From Chrysophaeum taylorii (lineage: Eukaryota > Sar > Pelagophyceae > Pelagomonadales > Pelagomonadaceae): 64,000 bases of DNA. Below the pieces are notes generated by a model. It was not told the DNA's origin, did no database searches, and saw only the letters and a list, made by a program, of their open reading frames with translations. Position numbers and translations under genes: made by a program. Location: positions 1-64,000 of the forward strand of contig JAQMWT010000453.1 in the NCBI GenBank assembly GCA_029834535.1, read 5' to 3'. Below are positions 11,301 to 20,163 of this stretch, one piece after another; the stretch's first letter is position 1, and the number at the start of each line of letters is the position of its first letter.

Positions 11301-11900
11301 GTGTAGACGCCGGGAGGGGGCTTATCGGTATTGCGCAGCACGTGTGGGGTAGGGTGGAGTCGTCGACTCAGAAGACGATATCCTCGGGGTTGCCGATCGA
11401 CAGAGAGCCACGTAGAGCTGGACGTGGCAGAAGACGGGCTTCGCCAAGAGGACGCCGACCTCGCGGGGCGTCTGGCCCTGGCTCTTGTCGATCGTTTGGC
11501 GCCGGCGGGCCTTACGGGATACAGGTTGGAGGAGCCTCGGTGACAACGACACGATCGATCATGTATCTGGTACCGTTGCAGTGGCCGTGCGACGGGTCGA
11601 GGTTGCGAAGACTTTAAGCTCGCGATCAAAGTCAGCATGCCGTTGGTTGTCAGGGAGTCGAAAACTCGACTGTAAAGAGCGAGGCGTCGGCTTCCGACCC
11701 AACCTAGTCGGCCGAAAAGAACTCCGACGCCTCGTCTCCGGGAAAAAAAGGCCGCGGTCATGCGCGCGTTGTCAGCATCGACAACATCGTTTCGATGGGC
11801 GTGAGAATGGCGCGCTGAAAGAGCCGCCGCGGGTCGTGGAAATAGTCTGCGAGGTCGCCGTAGACGGCTTGGAGGATCACTGTCTGGCTCTCGCGCTTAC
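11300..11900 (-). mobile_element. Helitron-type PIF1 helicase C-terminal remnant
   Basis: On the minus strand 11,322-11,552 reads RRQTIDKSQGQTPREVGVLL and then KPVFCHVQLYVALCRSA, matching the last helicase motifs of Helitron/PIF1 proteins (TINKSQGQTL..VGVYL..PVFSHGQLYVALSR). About 30-60 residues upstream, in another frame, is GHCNGTRYMIDRVVV, the usual G-x-CNGTR-x-x-V block. The two blocks lie in different frames, so the gene is frameshifted, and everything N-terminal (Rep and first helicase motifs) is missing. Helitron versus a host PIF1 cannot be decided without the Rep domain; the CNGTR block and repeat context favour Helitron. Confidence 0.6.
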
Positions 11901-11933
11901 CTGATCCTTACCCTAAATCGAGGGACAAAACAA

Positions 11934-11986
11934 CCTTCATGCTCCCCACACACACCCCCCTCTTAGCAGTCGACATTTAAAGACAA
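11934..11986 (-). repeat. Dispersed TTTAAA-GTCGAC repeat, copy 1
   Basis: On the minus strand: gtctttaaatgtcgactgctaagag (given here as its two halves gtctttaaatgtcgac and tgctaagag), followed by a G/T run and atgaagg. It is the first of six similar boxes in intergenic DNA of this window. Confidence 0.6.
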
Positions 11987-12024
11987 ACAACCCCGACTAG
12001 GTCCCGCGTACTTATCTCCGTCCG

Positions 12025-12120
12025 TCAGGCACATCCCTCATACCCCACAAACCCACCCACATCCTTCATGCTCCCCACACACACCCCTCTTAGCAGTCGA
12101 CATTTAAAGACGGACAAACA
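12025..12120 (-). repeat. Dispersed TTTAAA-GTCGAC repeat, copy 2 (long form)
   Basis: The minus strand matches 55,281-55,372 over about 80-90 bp, in order: gtctttaaa, gtcgactgctaagag, ggtgtgtgtg, catgaaggatgtgggtgg, tttgtggggta, gagggat. Only a few positions differ. It sits about 350 bp from the end of the nearest gene. Confidence 0.7.
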
Positions 12121-12475
12121 GACAAACAAACAAACAAACAGACAAACATCTGTCGATTAGTAGTTAGGAAGTGGCTTTGCTCTACGCCGCGCGAAAATAC
12201 ATCATCATTGACCATAATCACAAACCCTCTGGGAGAGAGAGATTTATCTGAAATCTGAGCAGAAAAACGTGTATGCGTGCCACCGCCTGCGGCGCAACAC
12301 CACCAAGTAGCGAAGTCCCCGGTTCTGAGTACATGTTTCTTTGTGGCGGAGGCCCATGCGCGGAGGAGCATATATTTCTCGCATTTCTCCCACTCTCGCA
12401 TTTCTCCGAGTATCCGTAAGAAGACTAATCGATGCCACAAAAATATGGAGGATCGCATTTTCGCGAAAGTGCCCA

Positions 12476-12933
12476 CTAGCGCACGAGCCACTTGCCCCCC
12501 GAAGAAGATGTGTCGCCACCATCGACGCTCTCGAGTTGGCGCACCATGTCAATGTAGCCGGCCGGTTTGGCGGCGTCGTCGTCGTCGTCGTCGGGAGGCT
12601 GTTGGTGATGTTTCGGCTTGGTCGCGAATCTTGAGCTCTTTGGACGCCGAGTCGGTTGGGAGTCGTCCGACGGGCGTTTACGGTCTGCCGCCGGTGGGGC
12701 CTCCCTGCGTTGACTAGAGACTCAAGGCGCGAAGAGTGTCGTACCCGGAGGCCTTTTGGTTCGCGACCAGCAAGGCGGCCTGCGCGGCGCGTTCCATCGA
12801 CACACACGGTCGACACCTGTCTCAAAAAACTCCCATCGTTCGCAAACGCCAGAGGCGGCGCCTTTGCTTTTTCTTGCTCCTCTCCCGCAGGCGACGGTTG
12901 CGCTTTCTTCTTCTTCTTCTCTTCATCGACCAT
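12476..12933 (-). CDS. Small Lys-rich protein, three exons
   Basis: Exons read 12,817-12,933, 12,745-12,779 and 12,476-12,704, giving about 126 residues. Exon 1 starts MVDEEKKKKKAQPSP and ends in FANDGSFLRQ; exon 2 gives AALLVANQKAS; exon 3 is Pro/Arg-rich, then a run of six Asp, then AGYIDMVRQLESVDGG and a stop after GKWLVR. Both introns (37 and 40 nt) begin GT and end CAG, and joining them keeps one frame, which is why I prefer this model to a single long reading. The FANDGSFL block looks like a conserved motif of small charged nuclear proteins, but I cannot name the family. It is divergent with the next gene, with about 40 bp between start codons. Confidence 0.6.
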
Positions 12934-12972
12934 TTTACTTCCTTCCCCCTTGTGGTGGTGAGTCAGGCCGAA

Positions 12973-14064
12973 ATGGGGGTCCTCCTGCGACGCCCCGCTG
13001 TCGGAACACCGCGTGGGTGCGAGGGCGCGAGCAACGAGATAGGACGAGCGGGCGAGGCCAGGGGTATCTGGGAGCTCGACTACTCCCAGCGGCAAGTCTT
13101 CCGCAGCCACTTCAAGATCAAGGGACCTCCAACGATCTTTCTGATGATGAAGAGACGTCGCGCCCAGCTTCAATACTTGCTCCTTCGCCTCGACAAAGTG
13201 AGCTTCTGGTCGACGATCCTGGGGCTGCAGGTGGCCATGATTATGGCGGGGTTTGGATTGTTCGCAGCTGCCGGCGAAGGTTCGACTCGAGCGTTGTCGC
13301 TCGCGCTCGACGCCAACTCCCTCTACGCGGGCCGCGAACTGGCGTGCCGCCGACGCGCGGCGGCGTGTCATGTTGTTGGGTTCGCCGCGCGCCTCGCCCA
13401 TCTTCTCTTCGAGATTATCCTCGGCGCCGTGCTCGTCGTGAGACTCTTGAGAAGTGTCGCGAAGCATCGATTCGAATTCGCGTCTTTCGCGACAATAGAC
13501 GGCGTCGAGCTGAGGATCCGCCTCGCCTCGAATCGGCCATCCAACTGCATCATGCCTGTCTTCAAGCTCGAATGGTTCGATCTCGACGGCAGTATCCGCC
13601 CTCTCGCCCTGACAAACGGGGGCACGCTCGCCCTCCTCCACGACGGTTACGTCTTCCTTCGCCACAAAAGACGCGACGACGCCTCGCCTTTCAAAGACCC
13701 CGACTGGCGCTCGAAGCTCTTTGGCATCCGCGTCGCCGTCATGGGCTACGACGAGGTCCTTGCCGCCGACTGTTCGAGCTATCGCTTCTATCTTCCGAGG
13801 GACATACGCGACGACGTCGCCTTTGGCAAAATGGACACGCCGGGCACCATCCTCGCGCACGGCAAACGCCACAACGCCATTTTCGTCCACATGGATCGCC
13901 TCGATGCCACCCGGCCCCTCGACCTCGAGGAAGGCGGCGGCGGCGGCGGCGGCGGCGGCGGAGATGTTCTCGCCGCCGCGGCAACGACCCGGACGACGAC
14001 GACGACGACGATCGGCGTGGAGGCATCGCCGTCATCATCTGGGGATGTGCGTCGCGTTTCGTGA
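12973..14064 (+). CDS. Hypothetical protein with hydrophobic N-terminal half
   Basis: The reading has C/G-ending codons, clearest from 13,550 to 13,960, where it gives FKLEWFDLDGSIRPLAL, GIRVAVMGYDEVLAAD and NAIFVHMDRLDATRPLDLEE. The first part has two hydrophobic stretches (VAMIMAGFGLFAAAGEG and HLLFEIILGAVLVVRLL). It ends in a (GGC)n poly-Gly run and a Thr-rich tail. No family recognised. The opposite strand is also open for a long way, but its third positions are poorer and its composition is that of an antisense shadow. The start is uncertain: 12,973 leaves little room for a promoter beside the divergent small gene, and 13,144 is an alternative Met. A GTGAGC...CTGCAG stretch at 13,198 could be a 33-nt in-frame intron. 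Confidence 0.4.
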   Translation: MGVLLRRPAVGTPRGCEGASNEIGRAGEARGIWELDYSQRQVFRSHFKIKGPPTIFLMMKRRRAQLQYLLLRLDKVSFWSTILGLQVAMIMAGFGLFAAAGEGSTRALSLALDANSLYAGRELACRRRAAACHVVGFAARLAHLLFEIILGAVLVVRLLRSVAKHRFEFASFATIDGVELRIRLASNRPSNCIMPVFKLEWFDLDGSIRPLALTNGGTLALLHDGYVFLRHKRRDDASPFKDPDWRSKLFGIRVAVMGYDEVLAADCSSYRFYLPRDIRDDVAFGKMDTPGTILAHGKRHNAIFVHMDRLDATRPLDLEEGGGGGGGGGGDVLAAAATTRTTTTTTIGVEASPSSSGDVRRVS

Positions 14065-14338
14065 TGACTAACGGCGGCGGCGAGATTATTTTCGTGCTTT
14101 ATTCAGTAAACGCGCACAACATCTGTTGCCGAACGCGCAATCACGCCGCGGCGACTCCGGACGATGACCGGTCGAACGGAGTCCCGGAAAAAAAGGACAG
14201 ACACGCTCGTCGTTTCGTTTCTACAGGTAGTAGTAGCAAAGTGCCGCAAAGACGGGGTCGAAGGTAATTTGGAGTGTGTGTGTTTGATAATAATAATAAT
14301 ACTATCACGCGACTCGCTCCGCTCGGTTCTTCTTCACT

Positions 14339-15114
14339 TCAGCCGAGCTTGTACTGCGGGGGCGCCGTAGTGTTGGAAGAAAAAAGTAAATCAACAAACA
14401 GCAAGTACGCACCGGTCCTGCTTGCTTGACTTTTTCGATAACCTTGATGGCGTTCTTGTTGACCTGGTCCCAGTCGGCGGCTTTGACGACGTCGGGCGGG
14501 AAGAGCGGGGCGACGAGGCCGACACCAAAGGCGCCATTTTTGAGATAGTCCCCCGCATTGTCGAGGTCGACGCCCGAGGTCGGGTTGAGGCGGAGCATGG
14601 GCATGGCCGCCGAAACGGCGCGAACCCAGTTCATGGCGCCGGCGACGCCGGGAAATACTTTCTGCGCGGGCGCCCCGAGCTTGTAGGCCTCGTACAACTC
14701 GGTCGGCGTCTGGCAGCCCGGGATGCAGACGATGTTGCGGTCGACGCACCACTTGACCACGTCGGGGATGAGGATGGGCGAGATGATGAATTCGGCGCCC
14801 GCGTCCATCGCCGCCTCGCAGTCCAACGTATTCATAACGGTCCCGCACCCTATCATCACCTCGCCCTCGTACTTGGCGCGGAAGTCGGCGAGCGTGTCGA
14901 GGCACCCCGGGGTCGTCAACGTGAACTCGGCGATCCGGAACCCGCCGTCGATGGCGGCCGTCATGGCTGGGGGGGCTGCCTCCTTGGTGGGCGTGCGGAG
15001 CACGGCGCAGGCCCGGTGCTCGGCAAAGGTGCCGAGCACCTTGTCGTACTGCGACTGGCTCCGCGTGTACGCGTTGCGCGTCGCCACCCGCCAGCCGCGC
15101 CGAAGGGTTGCCAT
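14339..15114 (-). CDS. KDPG/KHG aldolase-type enzyme (2-dehydro-3-deoxyphosphogluconate aldolase family)
   Basis: Class I aldolase of the Eda family, which splits 2-keto-3-deoxy-6-phosphogluconate (or related keto acids) into pyruvate and an aldehyde. Exon 1 is 14,413-15,114, the intron is 59 nt (GTGCGT...CCGCAG) and exon 2 (14,339-14,353) adds only YKLG and the stop; 238 residues. Visible family features: AEFTLTTPG with the catalytic Glu (residue 63), GCGTVMN, CIPGCQTPTEL, QKVFPG with the Schiff-base Lys (152), and LNPTSGVDLDN with the phosphate-binding Thr (179). The first 25 residues are rich in Arg and Ser and lack acids, so a mitochondrial or plastid leader is likely. An upstream in-frame Met at 15,159 is possible. 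It is divergent with the Rieske gene (about 110 bp apart). Confidence 0.85.
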
Positions 15115-15226
15115 CACTGCTTGACGTGGCCCAACGACGACGATCGTACGAGATTCCAACCTTTACCCTTGATCTTCGGCCCTTGAATTTTTACTTCCAT
15201 TCAGAAAGATTGGATCGTGCCCCAAT

Positions 15227-16663
15227 ATGATGTTCTGCGGCGGCGCGTTGTTGATCTTCGTCGGGTGTCACGGGTTATTTTTGGTCGCGAGCCCCGCGGC
15301 ACGATGCACCACCACCACCACCACCCTGCGATCCACCGCGGCGGCGGCATCGTCGTCGACGACCTCGACTTTTCAGTGGTCGCACCATTGGTATCCTGTC
15401 ATGCCGTTGAGCTATGCGAACGACAAGCGGCCCAACGCCTTCGAGCTCCTCGGAAAGCGTCTCGTGCTGTGGAAATCGAACGAGACCTGGAGCTGCGTCG
15501 CCGACGCGTGCCCGCACCGGCTCGCGCCGCTCTCTTGCGGCAGCGTCACGAAGCGAGGCGCGCTGACGTGTCGCTTTCACGGCTGGAGCTTTGGCGCTGA
15601 CGGCGCATGCATGGAAATTCCGAATGCCATCGATCCAGTCGATCCGTCCCTGAGCTGCGCCGAGGCGTTCCCCGTGCGAGAGGTCGGCGGGTTGTTGTGG
15701 GTGTGGCCGGACTCGAAGAGCGCGCTCGCGGCCGCGGCCGCCTCCGTCGCGCTCCCGCCATCGCCGCCCACCGAGTGGGTCATGACGACCCCCCCCGTCT
15801 CTTACGAGAGCATGCTCGAGAATTCGATGGACCCTTCTCACGCCCCCTTCCTCCACGAATTCGCGAAAGACCGGATGATTCCGATGTCCTCGGTCTCCGT
15901 CGGCCGCGACGACGCGACCGGCTTCACCATCTTCCACAACGGCTACAGGGAGGCCAACGAGGGCATGCTCGCGACCAGAAATTTCGTCGCCCCGAGCCTC
16001 GTTGACGTCACCTACAAGCTCCCGACCGGCAAAATCCAGCACTACCCCGTCTTCTTCACGCCCTCCAACCCCCTCGAGACCCGCGTCATCGCCGGACTCG
16101 GCGCCCTCTCGCTTGCCAAGTGGTTACCGCGCTGGTGCGCCGATTTTCTTCACGTTCTCCTCTTCACGCGCGATGCGCTATGGAAGTTCAACGACCAGGA
16201 CCGCCTCGTTATGATGGGCCAGGACGTAGCGCAGCTCGCCGAAGGCAAGACGCAGGCGGCCCACACCGGCCGCACGACCCCCAGCGACGTCGGGGTCGAG
16301 GTTTTTAAGCGATGGATCGATCGATCCGGAAAGCCCTTCGCTCCGGGAACGTCGTCGTCGCAGCTCGCGAATTTTGACGAAACCCGCAGCCGATGGTACG
16401 TCCATGGCCGTCATTGCCCGTCGTGCCAACGCGGACTCGCCTTTATCGATGCCTCGAGAAAGCTCTTCGGTCGCCTCGGCCTCCTCGCCGCCGCTGCCGC
16501 TGCCGTCCTCGTCACCGTAGGCCGCACTTACCCGGCCGTCTACGCGATCGTCGCCGCCCTCGCCGCCTACGGCACCTCGCGCTATGCCGACCAGCTCCAA
16601 GCCGCCCTTTTCGGCAAGCAAAAGGAGCTCTGGATACCACAAGTATACCGACAACCTGCGTGA
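15227..16663 (+). CDS. Rieske non-heme iron oxygenase, PAO/TIC55/PTC52 class, plastid-targeted
   Basis: 478 residues. It oxygenates a substrate using a Rieske [2Fe-2S] centre and a mononuclear iron; relatives are pheophorbide a oxygenase, TIC55 and PTC52 in plastids. Rieske ligands are CPH at 95-97 and CRFH at 115-118. Mononuclear iron ligands sit in ENSMDPSHAPFLHE (H205, H210) with an acidic residue near FNDQDR (about 325). A C-terminal C-x-x-C (HCPSCQ, 397-400), typical of this class and seen as a redox-regulated site, is followed by two membrane helices (about 415-450). Residues 1-27 form a signal peptide followed by a Thr/Ser/Ala-rich leader without acids, the bipartite form used for secondary plastids. 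Substrate cannot be told from the sequence. Confidence 0.9.
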   Translation: MMFCGGALLIFVGCHGLFLVASPAARCTTTTTTLRSTAAAASSSTTSTFQWSHHWYPVMPLSYANDKRPNAFELLGKRLVLWKSNETWSCVADACPHRLAPLSCGSVTKRGALTCRFHGWSFGADGACMEIPNAIDPVDPSLSCAEAFPVREVGGLLWVWPDSKSALAAAAASVALPPSPPTEWVMTTPPVSYESMLENSMDPSHAPFLHEFAKDRMIPMSSVSVGRDDATGFTIFHNGYREANEGMLATRNFVAPSLVDVTYKLPTGKIQHYPVFFTPSNPLETRVIAGLGALSLAKWLPRWCADFLHVLLFTRDALWKFNDQDRLVMMGQDVAQLAEGKTQAAHTGRTTPSDVGVEVFKRWIDRSGKPFAPGTSSSQLANFDETRSRWYVHGRHCPSCQRGLAFIDASRKLFGRLGLLAAAAAAVLVTVGRTYPAVYAIVAALAAYGTSRYADQLQAALFGKQKELWIPQVYRQPA

Positions 16664-17579
16664 CATCCTCTCTCGTTCTCCTTCCTTTCTTTCTTTCTTT
16701 CGAGATCATCGACCTTCGCGCCTCCCTCCCTCCCTTCCTCCCTCCCTCCCTCGAAGAAAAAGGAGTAGGACAAGTAGCAAGACCGACCTTCGTCTCCTTC
16801 AGCCTACCTCCCTGAGATCCGAAGAGGCGCTCATTGCAGAGGCCAAATAAAATTCCCTAACCCAATAATGTACTTATGATGATGACCTGCGCGTCCCGTC
16901 GACTGTCTTCCTGTTATGCTAAAGTTACCACGGCCATTGGCGCGCTCACTACTGTTAAGAGTGATAGTCAAACGTGCCTTATTCCACTCGGGCGCAGATA
17001 TGATAAACAGTTGGCCGCCTTGTATTGGCTTCAGGAAGAGAGCGCAATCGATTTTCACAGAACCAATCTCAGGTTGAGATGGCAGAAGTGAAATGATTCC
17101 AGAGAGTTGTGATAATGTTTACGACACTCTGGAGCACTTCGCACCTTTTCTCACACGCCATCTTCATGAGTTTTCTCTCAGAGAGTCGTGATAACATTTA
17201 CGACACTCTGGAGCACTTCACACCTTTTCTCAACACACCATCTTCATGAGGGTTTTCTCTCCGAATTTAATACGGCTTTTTCCCCTCATGCTTACCCCGC
17301 CACAACCTCGCTGGCGGCTTTAACGGGGATTGAGGAGGATCTCCTACCCAAGATAGATACACCCGAGTGGCAGATACAACCAACATCTCGCCATCCTATC
17401 CGATATTGGCCGGCATCTAGAGCGTCGTTCGTTCGTTCTTCGCGTAAAAAATAAAGTCATCTCCAGAGGCGGTGGGTGCAAGAAGCGCGCAAAATTGAAT
17501 TTGTTCGCCTGGATGATGATTGAGCGAATCCTTACCCTTGAAGAACAAAAAACACCATCACCATCTACGAGGGATCAAG
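16664..17579. other. Intergenic stretch, no gene seen
   Basis: It starts with a C/T-rich tract (ctttcttt and ccctccct runs at 16,680-16,760), then AT-richer sequence. The only structure I see is the direct duplication at 17,101-17,261. The short readings here look like noise. Confidence 0.6.
17101..17261 (+). repeat. Direct tandem duplication of about 80 bp
   Basis: Copy 1 is 17,101-17,179 and copy 2 is 17,180-17,261. Both run agagagt, gtgataa, tttacgacactctggagcac, ttc, caccttttctca, accatcttcatgag, ttttctct with few substitutions and a 2-3 bp indel. It lies about 320 bp before the next gene. Confidence 0.8.
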
Positions 17580-18641
17580 ATGGAAGAAGACCACGTTTCC
17601 GACGAGGAGTTTGTTGCCGTGCGAGAAGAAGATTTTGAATATTCGTCCGTGACCGCAGAGGATGCGCCCCTAGGAGAAGAAGGCGTTCCGGTCGCGGAAG
17701 AGGCTCCCCCGAGAGCGGACGAGATCGACGATATGTTTCGACGGCTCCAGTTGCAGATGACGGCTGGGCTCGAGCAGAGGTTTCGCGAGGTGGAGGCTGC
17801 GACCGCGAGGCTCGAACAACTCGAGCGACAGTTTCACGACAGCGAAACCGCTGCCGCCGCGGCGGCTGCCGCGAGGCACGAAGAACTGGATCGACGGCGC
17901 CGAGACAGCGACGCCGCTGCTGCCGCCGCTGCGGCTGCGAGGCACGAAGAGCTTGATCGGGAGCGCCGCGACAGGGAAGCTGCAGCGGCAGCAGCTGCGG
18001 CTGCCAGACACGAGGAGCTGGATCGGCATCGCCGCGACGGCGCGGCTGCCGCGGCGGCGGCGTTCGACGCGGTGCGGGCGGAGCGGCGACGCCGCGAAGA
18101 TGCTGAACGGGTTGCTCGAATGCTCAGGGAGTTGGATGCGGCGCACGGTGGGATGATCGTTGGCGGCATCGTAGGTGGCCTCGGTGCCGGAGTGGCGACG
18201 GGCGTCCTCTGCCCTCAGGCCGGAGCTGCGAAAATTTTGTTCGCGGCAGGGGCTGGGCTCGCCATGGGCGCCGCCGTTGGGAGAGCGGCGGCCAGGTTTG
18301 GCTTCGACGAGGGCTACAGTGTCGGTCAGGCGGTTGCTTTCGGGGGTATCGGGGGCGGCCTTGTCGGGGCACTGGGCGGCCGCTGTTGCGCCGTCCTCGT
18401 TTTCGATTTTGATTTGTTTGCCAAGGTTTACGCTTCTGTCAAGGAGCTCCCCGACGTCGCCAGCGTCGTGATCACCAAAGCTGCGGAAACGGCCCCGGAA
18501 GCTCTGAGTCACCTGCAACGCGCTTTGGAAATACGCGAGGGACTCGCCGCTGCGACGTGTACGACGGCGACGGGTGGTGCGGCGTTCTGCTTCTACATGG
18601 AGTCGGGGGAAGCTTGCCATGTCCAAATGACGCCAGAATGA
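17580..18641 (+). CDS. Repeat coiled-coil protein with Gly-zipper membrane segment
   Basis: 353 residues from the first ATG. The N-terminus is acidic (EEDHVSDEEFVAVREEDFEY). Residues about 55-160 form a charged helix with three to four near-identical 22-residue repeats built on AAAAAAAARHEELDR plus an Arg/Asp block; the DNA copies differ mostly at synonymous sites, so the repeat is under protein-level constraint. Residues about 175-265 are Gly/Ala-rich and hydrophobic (GGMIVGGIVGGLGAGVATG, GGIGGGLVGALGG), like Gly-zipper membrane segments. The rest is a short mixed domain. I do not recognise a family. A membrane-inserting protein with a cytosolic coiled coil is the likeliest reading. Confidence 0.7.
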   Translation: MEEDHVSDEEFVAVREEDFEYSSVTAEDAPLGEEGVPVAEEAPPRADEIDDMFRRLQLQMTAGLEQRFREVEAATARLEQLERQFHDSETAAAAAAAARHEELDRRRRDSDAAAAAAAAARHEELDRERRDREAAAAAAAAARHEELDRHRRDGAAAAAAAFDAVRAERRRREDAERVARMLRELDAAHGGMIVGGIVGGLGAGVATGVLCPQAGAAKILFAAGAGLAMGAAVGRAAARFGFDEGYSVGQAVAFGGIGGGLVGALGGRCCAVLVFDFDLFAKVYASVKELPDVASVVITKAAETAPEALSHLQRALEIREGLAAATCTTATGGAAFCFYMESGEACHVQMTPE

Positions 18642-19331
18642 AATGAAATATAATGAAGCGAAGTAAAGTGAAATGGTGGCTCGTCCACTTCTTCTCGTCG
18701 TGCCGGCAAGAGGTACGCGTGCGCACGAAAACACTGCTGCCCCCGTGCGGCGGCCAGGGCCGGCTTCTTTTTCCAATTGCAAATCCCCGCCGCCACGCGC
18801 GCCTGTTTCTGCTACTACGCCTGCATACAGCGCATTCAATTCAAAGAAGACGGAGATAATGTCCCAATCGATCGCACGCGCGCGGCACCTGGCAATCATC
18901 TTCATCATCATCAGCAACATAAGCAGCAAAGTTGGACAAACATCGGATCTAGGAAGGAAGGAAGGAAGGAAGGAAGGAAGGAAGGCGACGACAACTCCCC
19001 AGATAGATAAAGCTATATATAGACATGGGGGGATCATCATATATTTTCGGGAAGCGCACGCGCACCGCGCCTGCCTGGTTCTTCTTTATTCTTTTTTTTT
19101 TCCCGTTTTTGCGCAGGATGATCGATCATTTCATATCATCCTCCTCGTTAAAGAGAAAAAACCAGAGTCAGGAGTCAGAAAGGTGGGGAAAAAACAAAGG
19201 TGTGACGAGGCGCGCAGATAGACGGATTGATGGATGGATGGATAAAAGGATCAACGAATAAAGTTGCTGGCATCGCCGTCGTCGCCCCCCTCCCCTCCAC
19301 AGACAACAGCTCGGGCCGATGTTGCTGGAGA
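18642..19331. other. Intergenic stretch with (GGAA)n microsatellite
   Basis: Between convergent genes. It holds an AT-rich 3' flank, an (AAGG)n run of about 35 bp at 18,952-18,985, and T-rich tracts near 19,080. No supported gene. Confidence 0.6.
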
Positions 19332-20018
19332 CTAGTACATGTCGCGAGGGTCAAAGGGGTTCGTTGGTTCTTGCGAAAAGGATGCGAGGGTGCTCATGAA
19401 GGGGAGCCTGGCAATCATCGCTCCGAGTAGGGGGAACAAATTGCCGAAGAGATTGAAGAAACCGAAGACTTCGACGACAATGCCGAGGAGAGGGTGGCCG
19501 GAAAGGACGAGAAAGAAGCCGAGAGCGAAGACGACGGTGCCCCGCAGCTTGGAGGGGTCCATCAAGTACCTGGTCGCGCGAGAGGGCCCGACGACGAGGG
19601 GGGCGCCGCCCACCAGCAGGAGGTTTCCCAAGCGAATAAGATTTTTTTCGAAGAAGAGCGAGATACCGAGCATGGTGAAGACCGCCCCGGCCGCCAGCAT
19701 AACGAGTCCCGTCTTACGATCAAGGATCGGGAGGTCGACGTCGCGCCGTTGGCGCTTCGAAGAAGAAGAAGAAGAAGAAGAAGAAGAAGGCTGGTCGTAG
19801 TCGTAGGCGTCTCCTACGTACGCTTCGCCGTTCCAGCCCTCGTCGAGGCCGTAGAAGGCATCGTCTAGACCGTTTTTCGAGTAGCTCCCTCCCCGGAGCG
19901 TGAGGAGTGGTCTGTGCCTGGGCGGCGCGAGGCCCGCCGTGCTGGCGACAGCTAGCAGCCCGACGACGACGAGAAAAGAACACCCATAAGTAGTTCGTCG
20001 CGCAAAGACCATGATCAT
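19332..20018 (-). CDS. Got1/Sft2-like membrane protein with N-terminal presequence
   Basis: 228 residues. The C-terminal 125 residues match the Got1 family of small four-helix membrane proteins of ER-Golgi vesicle traffic: AAGAVFTMLGISLFFEKNLI, RLGNLLLVGGAPLVVGP, GTVVFALGFFLVLSGHPLLG and FFNLFGNLFPLL. The family usually starts directly at the first helix. Here there is an extra N-terminus: a hydrophobic signal (CSFLVVVGLLAVASTAGLA), an LTLRGGS block common just after signal peptides of stramenopile proteins, and an acidic Ser-rich linker with ten Ser from a (TTC)n tract. That suggests processing in the secretory route or plastid envelope. It is divergent with the ABC transporter gene, 145 bp apart. 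Confidence 0.8.
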   Translation of the reverse strand: MIMVFARRTTYGCSFLVVVGLLAVASTAGLAPPRHRPLLTLRGGSYSKNGLDDAFYGLDEGWNGEAYVGDAYDYDQPSSSSSSSSSSKRQRRDVDLPILDRKTGLVMLAAGAVFTMLGISLFFEKNLIRLGNLLLVGGAPLVVGPSRATRYLMDPSKLRGTVVFALGFFLVLSGHPLLGIVVEVFGFFNLFGNLFPLLGAMIARLPFMSTLASFSQEPTNPFDPRDMY

Positions 20019-20163
20019 CGCCCTCCCCGCGCCGGCACGCGACGTTGATGTTTCCGTTGGGTGTCGTGGGTCGACGTGACGTCACAGAATGCTAAATCCA
20101 CCCGGCACGTTGTCTTTCTGTGGTCACCACGCGATGTGGTGACCGACTGACGGAGGTCCGGTC

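Noticed and set aside
12244-13890. A 548-residue minus-strand reading as one gene
   Set aside because: Its first 300 residues are antisense to a better-coded plus-strand reading, and its last part is explained by a three-exon small gene whose exons lie in other frames.
15275-16042. 255-residue minus-strand reading across the Rieske gene
   Set aside because: Antisense shadow of a gene with clear catalytic motifs.
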